Positions 53,564 to 62,756 are shown, counted from the stretch's first letter. The stretch: 64,000 nt of DNA from Oscillospiraceae bacterium (GCA_015068665.1 SVKB01000008.1:18259-82258); one strand, 5' to 3'. Notes: generated by a model from the sequence alone, not told the origin. A program made the numbers and translations.

Positions 53564-54593
53564 TTTTATGTCCTCCCTTCCCTTTTATTAAAATATATAT
53601 AAAGAAGGGTGCACCCAAAAATGCCATAATCATTCCAACAGGGATTTCGTAGGGTAAAAACACAGTTCTTGCAACCGTATCGCAAAGACACACGAAAGCA
53701 CCGCCGAAAAGTGCGCACAGGATAATAAGATTTTTCGACTGACTGTCTGCAAGTCTTCTTACCATATTGGGAATTATAAGACCTACAAAGGACAAAAGAC
53801 CGGCTACCGATACGGCACAGCCTGCAAGGCAGGCGGAAATAAGCAAAAACAAAATTCTTACGGCAGTAGTATTCATACCAAGCGAGCCTGCCCTTTCATC
53901 CCCCAATGTTATTACATCAAGCTCATTGCTTAAGGTTAATAAAACCAGGATTGAAATTATAATTAATGCCGCCGCAGGAAAAAGCCTTTCCACAGTAACG
54001 GCAGAAAACTCACCTATTTTAAAATCACTGTTCATTATGCTTATATCGGGATTGAAGGTAATCAGCATATCAGAAAAGGCATTCAGAAGACTGTTTAAGG
54101 CAACTCCCATTAAAATTACAGTACCTCTTGAGGCTCCCCATTTTTTTGAACCGGTGCTTATAATAATAACCGTTAAGAACGCACCCAAAAATGAAGAAAG
54201 AGATAAAATCCAGCCACCGTAAATACCAAGTGTGGCACAAAGAGTTACCGCAAGCCCTGCGCCTGCATTTACACCGATAAGTCCCGGTGAGGCAAGACGG
54301 TTTGCCAGAACATTACCGATAACAAGACCTGATACTGAAAGGGCGCTGCCGCAGAAAAATGCAGCAAGGGTCCTCGGGATTCTTACAAAGGCTAAGATTT
54401 TTGCTCCCGGGGTATTTATATTGCCCCTTATCACATTTATAAAATCGGACATAAAGACCTTGATGCTGCCACAAAAAAAGCCTGAAATAAATCCGAGAAA
54501 AACAAATAAAAGCCCTGATATTACAAGGACCTTTATTTTATTTGCTTTTAAGGATTTTTTCAAGCTGTTCATAGGATTGCGCCCACTTTTCAT
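53556..54593 (-). CDS. FecCD-type ABC transporter permease
   Basis: A 345-residue permease with about ten membrane helices. Family features are LAFVRIPRTLAAFFCGSALSVSG, GVNAGAGLAVTLCATLG, GDERAGSLGMNT and LSFVGLIIPNMVRRL. It dimerises to pass a metal chelate across the membrane. The start is uncertain: neither ATG 54593 nor ATG 54572 has a good RBS, and both overlap the binding-protein gene, implying coupled translation. Confidence 0.92.
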   Translation of the reverse strand: MKSGRNPMNSLKKSLKANKIKVLVISGLLFVFLGFISGFFCGSIKVFMSDFINVIRGNINTPGAKILAFVRIPRTLAAFFCGSALSVSGLVIGNVLANRLASPGLIGVNAGAGLAVTLCATLGIYGGWILSLSSFLGAFLTVIIISTGSKKWGASRGTVILMGVALNSLLNAFSDMLITFNPDISIMNSDFKIGEFSAVTVERLFPAAALIIISILVLLTLSNELDVITLGDERAGSLGMNTTAVRILFLLISACLAGCAVSVAGLLSFVGLIIPNMVRRLADSQSKNLIILCALFGGAFVCLCDTVARTVFLPYEIPVGMIMAFLGAPFFIYILIKGKGGHKNA

Positions 54594-55482
54594 TTGGTTT
54601 TATATGGAAAAGCTCTCTTTCCATTATGTGAATACGGTTATTTTTTACCGCATCAAGGTTACTCCACGCAGGATTTTCGCTAAGCAACTTTGTAAGATTT
54701 TCCTTTGCGGCTTCATGGTCATCACCCATTACCGCAACAAAAATACGGTAGGGATTTTCCTTTACAATGCTTTCAATATTCAGATTTTCAAGCAAAGCTT
54801 TATCATTATCCGCTATATTGATAAGACCCGAATCGGATAATATTTCACCAAGGACGGTTCCCTCGCTTCCCTTTGATTTTATAAGCCCCGGTGAAATTCG
54901 AAGCAGAAGAATTTTCTTTTCATTATCTTTGAGCTTTATTCCGTCTTTTATTTTTTTAATTTTCTTTTCAACTTCAGCTCCGTTTATTTCATACAAATCA
55001 GTTCTTCCCGTAATATCGGTGCAGATTTTAAGCATTGCAAGATAATCGGAAAAGGAATCCACATCAAAATACGCAACGGGAATCCCCATTTTTTCAAAGG
55101 AAGCCTTCAGCTTAACATTTGACGAGGTAGAGGCACTGGCAAGTACAAAATCGGGCTCCGACGAAAGAACTGCTTCAAGACTCGGTGAATGGGCACCGCC
55201 GATATTGACCGCATCCTTTAAGGGAAGCTTAAAATCCTCCCAGGCATCAACGGGAGCGGCGCATATATCACCGCCCGCAAGCATCCATACATCGGCAAAG
55301 CTTCCGATTAAGGCTGCCACCCTTACAGGCTTATTATCAAGAACAACATTTCTGCCAAGAGCATCGGTAAAAGAATAAGAAGGATTCTCTTTTACCGTAT
55401 CCGAAATTGAGCAGGCACTAAAAACAAGGCAAAGCAAAAGCAGCAGGGCTATTTTACTTACCAAGAAGCTTTTCTTCAACAT
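54538..55482 (-). CDS. ABC transporter substrate-binding lipoprotein (BtuF/FecB-like)
   Basis: A 314-residue extracellular binding protein. The lipoprotein signal is clear: MLKKSFLVSKIALLLLLCLV then FSAC, with Cys the lipidation site. The mature part has the two-lobe BtuF/FecB fold markers (ALGRNVVLDNKPVRVAALIG, EPDFVLASAS, KILLLRIS). The ATG at 55482 is chosen over an in-frame TTG two codons upstream. It overlaps the reductase gene by 29 bases. The ligand is not evident; the neighbouring reductase suggests a metal or tetrapyrrole. Confidence 0.92.
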   Translation of the reverse strand: MLKKSFLVSKIALLLLLCLVFSACSISDTVKENPSYSFTDALGRNVVLDNKPVRVAALIGSFADVWMLAGGDICAAPVDAWEDFKLPLKDAVNIGGAHSPSLEAVLSSEPDFVLASASTSSNVKLKASFEKMGIPVAYFDVDSFSDYLAMLKICTDITGRTDLYEINGAEVEKKIKKIKDGIKLKDNEKKILLLRISPGLIKSKGSEGTVLGEILSDSGLINIADNDKALLENLNIESIVKENPYRIFVAVMGDDHEAAKENLTKLLSENPAWSNLDAVKNNRIHIMERELFHIKPNEKWAQSYEQLEKILKSK

Positions 55483-56380
55483 AGCCAAAGCCTAACCTTT
55501 CGATTGTATCGGCAAAGCGTTCACCCTTAATACCTTCGTCTCTGAAAAGGCAAATTGCCCTTTCAATTACCGAAAGCACCTCTTCCTCAGATTCAAGTAT
55601 CTGAGATAAGGGCTTACCCATTGCGGTCTTTTTACCCCAGCGGCCGCCTATAAAGATTTTATAGCCTTCCTTCGCCTCCGAAAATACACCGAAAGGACAT
55701 TTTAAATAACATCTGCCGCATTTGTTACAAATTGCGGGATTGATTTTAATTTTACCGTCAACTACCTTTGCGGCATTCATCGGGCATGAGTTTTCAATAA
55801 CACATTTTGCACAGCCTCGGCATTTTTCAGTGTCAGGGGTAAATATTCTCTGACCGATAACACCAAGGTCGTTAAGATCGGGCTTTACACAGTTATTGGG
55901 ACAACCGCCAACGCCTATTTTAAATTTATGAGGAAGCACCTCATTGTGATAGCCTATATAGAAAAGCTTATGTATTTTTTCACTTAATGAAAAGGTATCA
56001 ATAAGACCGAAGCGACAGGTTGTTCCCTTGCAGGAAACAATGGGACGCACCTTCGGGCCGGTACCGCCTGTTTCTATACCGTTTTCTTTTAAAAAGCTTA
56101 TAAGGGAAGGAATATTATTATATTCAACTCCCTGTATCTCAAAGGTCATACGGCTGGTTAAGGCAACCTCACCCGAGCCGAAACGGTCAGCCGCTTCAAT
56201 AATCACCTTATGCTTTTTTGTAGAAAGCTTGCCGTTACCGGTAATTACGCGCACATTAAAAACATTATCGTATCTTTTATCTGAAAGGCATCCAAGCCCC
56301 TTTACCTTTGCAATCTGCTCCTCGGTAAGCTTACCGTTTTGAGGTGTTAAATTAAGCTCTTTAAATAATTCAATATCCAT
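55454..56380 (-). CDS. Nitrite/sulfite reductase-like siroheme and ferredoxin-domain protein
   Basis: A 308-residue redox protein. An N-terminal ferredoxin-like half domain (~20-100) is followed by a siroheme/[4Fe-4S] site built from SCKGTTCRFG and GGCPNNCVKPDLND, then two [4Fe-4S] motifs in CRGCAKCVIENSCP and CNKCGRCYLKCP. This layout resembles AsrC-type or small dissimilatory sulfite reductase-like proteins. No asrA, asrB or siroheme-synthesis gene is near. It is first in an operon with a complete FecBCD-type importer. RBS AGGAGGAG. Confidence 0.88.
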   Translation of the reverse strand: MDIELFKELNLTPQNGKLTEEQIAKVKGLGCLSDKRYDNVFNVRVITGNGKLSTKKHKVIIEAADRFGSGEVALTSRMTFEIQGVEYNNIPSLISFLKENGIETGGTGPKVRPIVSCKGTTCRFGLIDTFSLSEKIHKLFYIGYHNEVLPHKFKIGVGGCPNNCVKPDLNDLGVIGQRIFTPDTEKCRGCAKCVIENSCPMNAAKVVDGKIKINPAICNKCGRCYLKCPFGVFSEAKEGYKIFIGGRWGKKTAMGKPLSQILESEEEVLSVIERAICLFRDEGIKGERFADTIERLGFGYVEEKLLGK

Positions 56381-56413
56381 TTTTATTCTCCTCCTACCTG
56401 TATCTCTCTATAT

Positions 56414-56442
56414 ATATTACATTTTTATAAGAATTCTGTCAA
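56414..56442 (-). promoter_or_regulatory. Promoter of the reductase-ABC operon
   Basis: On the minus strand TTGACA (56442-56437) and TAATAT (56419-56414) are 17 bases apart. Confidence 0.8.
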
Positions 56443-56456
56443 GCGTTAAAATAGCC

Positions 56457-56485
56457 TTTACAACTTAGCTGTTTTTTTATATAAT
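56457..56485 (+). promoter_or_regulatory. Promoter of the Cfr/RlmN-like gene
   Basis: TTTACA (56457-56462) and TATAAT (56480-56485) have a 17-base spacer. It is back-to-back with the reductase promoter, only 14 bases between the two -35 boxes. Confidence 0.78.
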
Positions 56486-56530
56486 TAGCATAGAAAAGTT
56501 TAATATAAATTACATAAGGAACAAATTACT

Positions 56531-57598
56531 ATGAATATTTACGGCTGTACATTAAAAAAGCTTCAGGATTATTTTATAAGCTTTAACGAAAATCCTGCAA
56601 AGGCTAAAATAGTGTTTAATGAGGTTTATAAAAATAATATAAGCTCTTTTTACGATATAAAAAAGCTTTCACTTCCTGTCCTTAATAAGCTTAACGAGGA
56701 TTTTTCCTTTGAGGGACTTAAGCTTATTGATAAAAAAGAAAGTGAAAGCACGGTTAAGTTTTTATTTCAGCTTTTGGACGGATACTCGGTTGAAACGGTG
56801 GTTATGAAGCATGATTACGGAAACGGTGTTTGCGTATCCACTCAGGTAGGCTGTAATATGGACTGTGCATTCTGCGAAAGCGGTAAGCTTAAAAAAATAA
56901 GAAACCTGGAAGCTTACGAAATTACAGGTCAGCTTTTGTATATAAAGACTATTCTTAAAATCCCCGTATCTCACGTAGTTTTAATGGGCATCGGAGAGCC
57001 CTTTGACAATTACGAAAACACAATGGATTTTATAGATATTATAACCGATCAGGCAGGTCTTGCACTTCCCCACAGGCACATTACAATATCCACAAGCGGA
57101 ATAGTACCGAAAATAAGAGAATATGCCAAAAGAAAAATTTTAAACGGTCTTGCAATAAGTCTTCACGCTCCCACGGATGAAATAAGAAATGAGCTTATGC
57201 CAATTAACAGGGCATATCCGATAAAGGAGCTTATTGAAGCGGCTAAGGAATACACATACGGCAACAAAAAGATAACCTTTGCTTATATTATGCTGAAAGG
57301 TATAAACGATTCCGATGAATGTGCATATAAGCTTGCCGAGATTTTAAAAGGGATAAACTGTTATGTTAATATTATCCCCTATAACAAAACACCTTCAGCC
57401 AACTTTGAACCAAGCGACAAAGAAAGAATATCAGAGTTTTTCGATATTCTTAAAAAAGAAGGCTTAAATGTTACCGTAAGACGCGAATTCGGCAGCGATT
57501 TAAATGCCGCTTGCGGTCAGCTTGCGGTAAAGTATATAAAAAAGAAAAAAACGACTGAATTCACTCCTGTTATTTACACAGGAAAATTAGGAATGTAA
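56531..57598 (+). CDS. Radical SAM 23S rRNA methyltransferase, Cfr/RlmN family
   Basis: A 355-residue radical SAM methyltransferase of the family that modifies A2503 of 23S rRNA. The cluster motif is VGCNMDCAFCESGKLKK, then MGIGEPFDNYENT, SLHAPTDEIRNELMPINRAYP and the methyl-carrying Cys in FGSDLNAACGQL. RlmN proteins usually have GxDIDAACGQL after Arg-rich sequence, whereas FG-D-x-x-AACGQL is what I recall from Cfr, so a Cfr-like enzyme is possible. CESG replaces the common CATG after the third Cys. Its final codons (GM and stop) lie in the end of repeat B copy 3. Confidence 0.85.
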   Translation: MNIYGCTLKKLQDYFISFNENPAKAKIVFNEVYKNNISSFYDIKKLSLPVLNKLNEDFSFEGLKLIDKKESESTVKFLFQLLDGYSVETVVMKHDYGNGVCVSTQVGCNMDCAFCESGKLKKIRNLEAYEITGQLLYIKTILKIPVSHVVLMGIGEPFDNYENTMDFIDIITDQAGLALPHRHITISTSGIVPKIREYAKRKILNGLAISLHAPTDEIRNELMPINRAYPIKELIEAAKEYTYGNKKITFAYIMLKGINDSDECAYKLAEILKGINCYVNIIPYNKTPSANFEPSDKERISEFFDILKKEGLNVTVRREFGSDLNAACGQLAVKYIKKKKTTEFTPVIYTGKLGM

Positions 57599-57715
57599 AA
57601 AACTCCGGACCACCAAAAACAAGATATATCAACGGTTTTGACATAAGAATTTAAGTTTTTAGCTAAGTTTATCCATTCTGAATTATTTAAGGGGCTGTAT
57701 ATAAATACAGCCCCA
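57588..57715 (-). repeat. Dispersed intergenic repeat family B, copy 3
   Basis: Inverted relative to copies 1 and 2. On the minus strand it starts with the GGGGCTGTA...TACAGCCCC hairpin, then TTAAATAATTCAG, GGATAAACTTAGC, and ends TTTTTGGTGGTCCGGAGT before TTACATTCC. The AGGGGATAGG module has been lost, apparently between two TTCAG repeats. Its end overlaps the last codons and stop of the Cfr/RlmN-like gene. The hairpin (57690-57715) is one of the two copies flanking element A2. Confidence 0.8.
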
Positions 57716-57960
57716 CAGACTGTCGAAAAAGTCGGTCTACCGCAAAAAAATAAAAAATCCATATAACATACGTCGATAAATAAAAATATTTATGATTCAA
57801 AATTGAATGGCAAGGGTATCATCGAGAAACCCTTGCCATTCTTTGCTTTTCACCAAAATGAGCCTTGCCGTACCTTTGTACTGTCTGCATTCATTTTGGT
57901 GAAATATCCCTTCCTTTTATCAAAGTCTGCCAGCGTGCCGATAGGTTTATCGACACGCTG
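57716..57960 (-). repeat. Structured repeat element A, copy 2
   Basis: A 245-bp inverted copy of 8467-8708. Read on the minus strand it runs from CAGCGTGTCGATAAACC to GACAGTCTG. Its three hairpins differ from copy 1 by paired changes: ACCAAAA/TTTTGGT for ATCAAAA/TTTTGAT, and AATGGCAAGGG/CCCTTGCCATT for AATGGTAAGGG/CCCTTACCATT. The loop and the segment AAGGGTTTCTCGATGATACC are unchanged. Confidence 0.87.
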
Positions 57961-57986
57961 AGGGGCTGTATATAAATACAGCCCCA
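57961..57986. repeat. Second copy of the 26-bp hairpin duplicated around element A2
   Basis: These 26 bases, a hairpin with arms GGGGCTGTA and TACAGCCCC plus flanking A residues, are identical to 57690-57715. Element A2 fills exactly the space between the two copies, as expected for a target-site duplication. The hairpin also lies ~30 bases from the hyuB stop codon. Confidence 0.87.
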
Positions 57987-58017
57987 TTTCTCATAATTTT
58001 AAATCACTGATATCTTA

Positions 58018-59673
58018 TTATTTAAGGCTTATCCCTGCCTCTGACAGCCATTTTTCATCTATGATTCCTTCTTTAAGCTCCTTTTCAAGAATACTTTTAT
58101 CGCGCAGCGATACATCTCCGTATCCACCTGCACCGGCTGTAATCATTTCAATAACATCATTTTCCTTTAGCTGTACATTTCTCGGTTTGGAATTATCGAG
58201 TACAATTTCGTTATCTCTGTATATTTTTATTGAAGATCTGCCTCCCTTTTGACCACCGCATAATCCCCACGGACAAATCTTACTTCTTTCAGTTGATGCG
58301 CTTACAAGCATAGAATCAGAACTGTCAGGAGTAATTTTTATTGCACGTATTATTCCGAGACCGCCACGGTATTTACCTGCTCCACAGCTATTTTCTGCCA
58401 AAGCATATTTTTCTACCATAAGTGGATATTCCATCTCAAGTGCTTCCACAGGAAGATTTGAGGTATTGGTCATGTGCACATGCACAGCATCAAGACCGTC
58501 TTTGTTAAATCTTGCTCCGCTGCCGCCACCGATTGTTTCAACATATACATAAGGCTGATCGGTTCTTTTATCATATCCTGAAAAAGAAAAATAACTCATC
58601 GCGCCATTCCCTGCTGCTGTTACATATTCAGGATTTATTTGGGAAAAAGCTCCGAAAATTACATCCGCAATACGTTGAGTGGTAGATTCACGGTCTGAAG
58701 TGGGAGCGGGTTCGCTTGCACATACAATACTCCCCTGCTCGGTAATGATATTAATACTGTCAAAAAAACCCGAATTTGCCGGAATAGTATGATCAAGTAT
58801 TGCAAGCATGGAATAATAAACAGTAGCTTTTGTTGCACACTCCACACAGTTATGAGGCCCTTTATTCTGAGGGGCAGTGCCCGTAAAATCAAATGTAATG
58901 GTATCACCGCTAACAATAAGTTTAAGCTTAATTAAGACACTTTCACCGCCTATGCCGTCATCATCCATATAATCTTCGAAAAAGTATTCCCCGTCCGGCA
59001 GCTCTTCTATTGCTTTTCTTGCCTTCTTCATTCCGTATTCAAGCCATTTTCCGCAAAATGCCTTATATGTATCAAAACCAATTTTATCAATCAATTCTAC
59101 AAGCTTTTCAGCGCCAAACTGATTAGTTATAATCTGAGCGTTCAGGTCACCCTTACGCTCATATTTCATCTGAAAATTAAGCATAATCAATTCCAAAACG
59201 TCACTTACCAGTTCACCCTTACTGTAAAGCTTTACAAGTGGAATTCTGAGTCCTTCATCATAAATAGTTGTTCCTTTTCTGCTTCTGTCAGCATGATGCC
59301 CGGTATTAACCATAAATGATACCAGCTTTCCTTCATAGAAAACCGGTTTTACAAGAACAATATCAGGCAAATGCGAGCCGCCGCCTGTATAAGGGTCGTT
59401 TGCGATAAATACATCTCCGTCATATATCTCTTCTATCTTATATTTTTGCAGCAACACATCAATTGCTCCCGATAATGAGCTAAAGTGCAGGGGTATATGC
59501 TGAGCTAGTGAAAGAAGCTTACCCTCCGGGCTGAAAATCGCCACAGAAAGATCTTTACGTTCTTTGATATTCGTACTGTAACCCGTTTTCGCAAGGATAA
59601 CACCCATTTGTTCTGCTATTGAGGTAACAGCATTGGAAATTATTTCTAAAAATACAGGATTTATATCTTTCAT
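58018..59673 (-). CDS. hyuB: Hydantoinase B/oxoprolinase family protein
   Basis: A 551-residue protein that with HyuA forms an ATP-dependent amide ring hydrolase (N-methylhydantoinase or 5-oxoprolinase type). Typical segments are ILAKTGYSTNIKERKDLSVAI, NDPYTGGGSHLPDIVLVKPVF, NTGHHADR and GGSGARFNKDGLDAVHVHMTN. The start is ATG at 59673 after GAGGAG. It starts 15 bases after the hyuA stop. The substrate is not determined by sequence. Confidence 0.92.
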   Translation of the reverse strand: MKDINPVFLEIISNAVTSIAEQMGVILAKTGYSTNIKERKDLSVAIFSPEGKLLSLAQHIPLHFSSLSGAIDVLLQKYKIEEIYDGDVFIANDPYTGGGSHLPDIVLVKPVFYEGKLVSFMVNTGHHADRSRKGTTIYDEGLRIPLVKLYSKGELVSDVLELIMLNFQMKYERKGDLNAQIITNQFGAEKLVELIDKIGFDTYKAFCGKWLEYGMKKARKAIEELPDGEYFFEDYMDDDGIGGESVLIKLKLIVSGDTITFDFTGTAPQNKGPHNCVECATKATVYYSMLAILDHTIPANSGFFDSINIITEQGSIVCASEPAPTSDRESTTQRIADVIFGAFSQINPEYVTAAGNGAMSYFSFSGYDKRTDQPYVYVETIGGGSGARFNKDGLDAVHVHMTNTSNLPVEALEMEYPLMVEKYALAENSCGAGKYRGGLGIIRAIKITPDSSDSMLVSASTERSKICPWGLCGGQKGGRSSIKIYRDNEIVLDNSKPRNVQLKENDVIEMITAGAGGYGDVSLRDKSILEKELKEGIIDEKWLSEAGISLK

Positions 59674-59688
59674 TATCTTTCTCCTCAT

Positions 59689-61734
59689 TTATCTGCGTTC
59701 AATCATTATGTTAAGGTGCTTATCCACTGTCGCTTTCTGATTCGCAAATACAATTGTTGTGCTGTCCATCTGTTCGATGATTGCAGGTCCGTATATTATG
59801 TTTCCATTATGCAATTTTTCTCTGTCATACAGGGTATAATCGCAAGTATCACCATTATCATCATACACCTTTCTTGCTCCGATAACTGCATTTTCCGCAT
59901 TTTTTCCCGCATAACCATCTTCTTTAATAACCGGATAAACTATATCGCCGGTTGCCGATAATCCGAAATTAACAATCTGAATAACATCATCGGTACTGAA
60001 CGAATACAAACGCTCATAAGACGATTTAAATTCTTTTATCAGATTTGATGCAGATGATAGCTGTTCTTCATTAACCGGCACACGGATTTCATAATTCTGC
60101 CCCTTATAGCGCATATCAAGAAAATAGTTTACATAACGGAGAGATTTGCTTATATTTTCCTGTTCGAACCACAGTTCAGCTTCTTTTTTAAGCTTGTCCA
60201 TCTGCTCAGTTAAAGTTTTTTCACAGTTTTCCGACAAATCCATTACACATGTCTGTACAAAATCACGTCGCATATTTTCCGTTAACAGGCCGTATGCAGC
60301 AAGAAGTCCCGGTGTTTTTGGAATTAATGCTTTATTTATAGCCATTTCTTCAATAAGCTCTGCTGCATGTAACGGACCTGAGCCGCCAAATGCTACAAGA
60401 CAAAGCTCAGATGGATTGTAGCCTTTTGAAACCGTAACATTTTTTATTTCCTTAACGATATTTGAATTACTTACCATTACTATGCCTCTCGCGGTCTGAG
60501 TTAATCCCATGTTTAGTTTATCAGCAAGTTTCTGTACCGCTTTTTTGGACAGTTCAGCATTTATCGGAAGTCTTCCGCCTAATAAAGTTTCATTATTCAA
60601 ATGTCCCAAAACTACTCTGGCATCTGTAATGGTCGCACTCTCTCCCCCTTTATCGTAACAAGCAGGGCCCGGGCTGGAACCCGCACTTTGCGGACCGACC
60701 TTTAATGCTCCACCGTTATCAACCCACGCAATACTGCCTCCGCCGGCACCTATAGTCGAAATATCAATTGACGGAATTCGTACAGGATATCCGCTTATTG
60801 TTTTTTCATCCGACGATTCGAATTTTCCATCTATCACAAGGCTGATATCCGTACTTGTACCACCTATATCCACGGTGATAAGATTGTTTTCACCAATAAG
60901 CTCCGTTATATAACGGGTCCCTACAACACCGGCTGCAGGACCTGATAACGCGGTTTTTACAGGATATTTTACAGATTCAGCAATAGACATCAGTCCGCCA
61001 TTTGAGTGGTTAATATAAATTTTATGAATATCATTATCCTCTAAGGTTTTTTTCAGATTATTCATATACTTTTTAACTTCCGGACCTACAAATGAATTAA
61101 TTACAGTTCCGCAAAGTCTCTCATATTCTCTGAATTGCTTTGATAAATCTCCCGAAACAGTGAGAAAGATGTTTGGATAGTGCTTTTTGAAAATCTCACT
61201 GATTTTATTTTCATTCTGTGGGTTAACATAGGAATTAAGAAGCATAATTGCTACAGCCTCTACACCTTTTTCCTTACATTCGCTGATTATACATTCTATC
61301 TCTTCTTCACGAAGTTCTGTTAACACTTCTCCTTTATAGTCTGTGCGTTCATCTACTTCATATCTTAAATCACGACTTATAAGTGTACGGGGTTTATCCG
61401 TCTGCAAGTTATATAAATCAGGCCTTCTTTGCCTGCCAATTTCAAGTAAATCCCTGAACCCTTTTGTTGTAACAAGAGCTGTTTTTGCGCCTCTTCCTTC
61501 TAATATTGCATTTGTTGCAACTGTTGTTCCGTGAATAAAACGGCTTACATCATTACCGGAAAAATCATATTCGTCCGATATAGCTTTAATTCCTTCAACC
61601 ACTGCCTCAGACTGGTCATAAAGAGATGACGGTAGTTTATAAACCATTAACTTGCCTGTATTTTCATCAATTGCGCAAATATCGGTATTTGTTCCGCCAA
61701 CATCTACGCCAATTCTTATTTTTCGCTCGCTCAT
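59689..61734 (-). CDS. hyuA: Hydantoinase A/oxoprolinase family protein
   Basis: A 681-residue ATP-binding subunit with ASKHA-like motifs: RIGVDVGGTNTDICAID at the start, FIHGTTVATNAILEGRGAKTAL, VDIGGTSTDISLV and IGAGGGSIAWVD. It activates the substrate carbonyl with ATP for hydrolysis with HyuB. The ATG at 61734 after AAGGAG is preferred over 61764. It is divergent from a LysR gene, which probably regulates it. Confidence 0.93.
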   Translation of the reverse strand: MSERKIRIGVDVGGTNTDICAIDENTGKLMVYKLPSSLYDQSEAVVEGIKAISDEYDFSGNDVSRFIHGTTVATNAILEGRGAKTALVTTKGFRDLLEIGRQRRPDLYNLQTDKPRTLISRDLRYEVDERTDYKGEVLTELREEEIECIISECKEKGVEAVAIMLLNSYVNPQNENKISEIFKKHYPNIFLTVSGDLSKQFREYERLCGTVINSFVGPEVKKYMNNLKKTLEDNDIHKIYINHSNGGLMSIAESVKYPVKTALSGPAAGVVGTRYITELIGENNLITVDIGGTSTDISLVIDGKFESSDEKTISGYPVRIPSIDISTIGAGGGSIAWVDNGGALKVGPQSAGSSPGPACYDKGGESATITDARVVLGHLNNETLLGGRLPINAELSKKAVQKLADKLNMGLTQTARGIVMVSNSNIVKEIKNVTVSKGYNPSELCLVAFGGSGPLHAAELIEEMAINKALIPKTPGLLAAYGLLTENMRRDFVQTCVMDLSENCEKTLTEQMDKLKKEAELWFEQENISKSLRYVNYFLDMRYKGQNYEIRVPVNEEQLSSASNLIKEFKSSYERLYSFSTDDVIQIVNFGLSATGDIVYPVIKEDGYAGKNAENAVIGARKVYDDNGDTCDYTLYDREKLHNGNIIYGPAIIEQMDSTTIVFANQKATVDKHLNIMIERR

Positions 61735-61769
61735 AATAGTCTCCTTATAATCATAATTACACAATTTAC

Positions 61770-61798
61770 ATTATACTATTGACTTTTCATAAAAACAA
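61770..61798 (-). promoter_or_regulatory. Promoter of hyuAB
   Basis: On the minus strand TATAAT (61775-61770) lies 17 bases after a weak -35 TTGTTT (61798-61793). The weak -35 fits an activator-dependent promoter next to a LysR gene. Confidence 0.6.
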
Positions 61799-61853
61799 AT
61801 ATATATTATTTTATATATATATAATTTTTCATTTATATATCAAGGAGGCTTTT

Positions 61854-62756
61854 ATGGAATTTTTACAGCTTAGCTATTTTCTGGAACTTGCAAAACATCA
61901 GCATGTTTCACACACCGCTGATTTACTGAACATTTCGCAGCCTGCTTTAAGCGCAACTATCAACAAGCTTGAAAAAGACTTAGGAGTAGAATTATTTCTG
62001 CGAAAAGGAAGGAATATAATTCTTTCTCCTTACGGTGAAGTGTTTAAAGAATATGTTGAAGATGCGTTTTCACTTCTTAAAAACGGTAAACAAATAATTA
62101 AAGAAATGAAAAGTTCTGATAATCTCACGTTAAATCTTGGAATATTAAGTCCTTATATCTGGAATGAGATTACTGACAAATTTTGCAGTGTATATCCCGA
62201 TATCCGACTCAATATACACTCCGCGGAAGAAAGTAATTACCCGGAGAATATTACATCAGGGAAAATAGATTTTTACCTTGGCGGTATAAATCAAATTGAA
62301 AAAAAATTTATGACTAAAATTGATTATATAACTTTATATGAGGATGATATGGCTGTTCTTATAAATAAATCACATCCTTTCGCAAGCAGGAAGGAAATCA
62401 CATTATCAGAATGCAGAAATGAAAATTTTATAGGTCTTAACCCTGACACCAGTCTTCAGAAATTTATTGATATATTATGGGAAAAAGCCGGCATTACGCC
62501 AAAAACCATTATGACTTGCGACTATACTCTGCGTGACTTAATGGTATCTAAAAATTACGGGGTTTGTATTACCACCATGCGCTCGGCAAAAAAATGCAAT
62601 TTAGAGGAGGTCACCTACTTAAAAATTAAGAATCCTGCCGAAAAAAGAAAACTTGGTTTAGTATGGAAACGTAATGTCAAGGAGTTTTCTTCTCCTATGA
62701 AAAAATTTTATGATATGGTTACCGATTTTTACAATGTCAGAAAAAGTGACTCATAA
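61854..62756 (+). CDS. LysR family transcriptional regulator
   Basis: A 300-residue LysR protein. The HTH covers ~1-60 (MEFLQLSYFLELAKHQHVSHTA, LNISQPALSATINKLEKDLG) and the co-inducer domain ~90-295 (LNLGILSPYIWNEITDKF). The ATG at 61854 after AAGGAGG is chosen over 61779. It is divergent from hyuAB with a 119-base shared regulatory region, the classic arrangement for a LysR activator and its target; the inducer is unknown. Confidence 0.92.
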   Translation: MEFLQLSYFLELAKHQHVSHTADLLNISQPALSATINKLEKDLGVELFLRKGRNIILSPYGEVFKEYVEDAFSLLKNGKQIIKEMKSSDNLTLNLGILSPYIWNEITDKFCSVYPDIRLNIHSAEESNYPENITSGKIDFYLGGINQIEKKFMTKIDYITLYEDDMAVLINKSHPFASRKEITLSECRNENFIGLNPDTSLQKFIDILWEKAGITPKTIMTCDYTLRDLMVSKNYGVCITTMRSAKKCNLEEVTYLKIKNPAEKRKLGLVWKRNVKEFSSPMKKFYDMVTDFYNVRKSDS

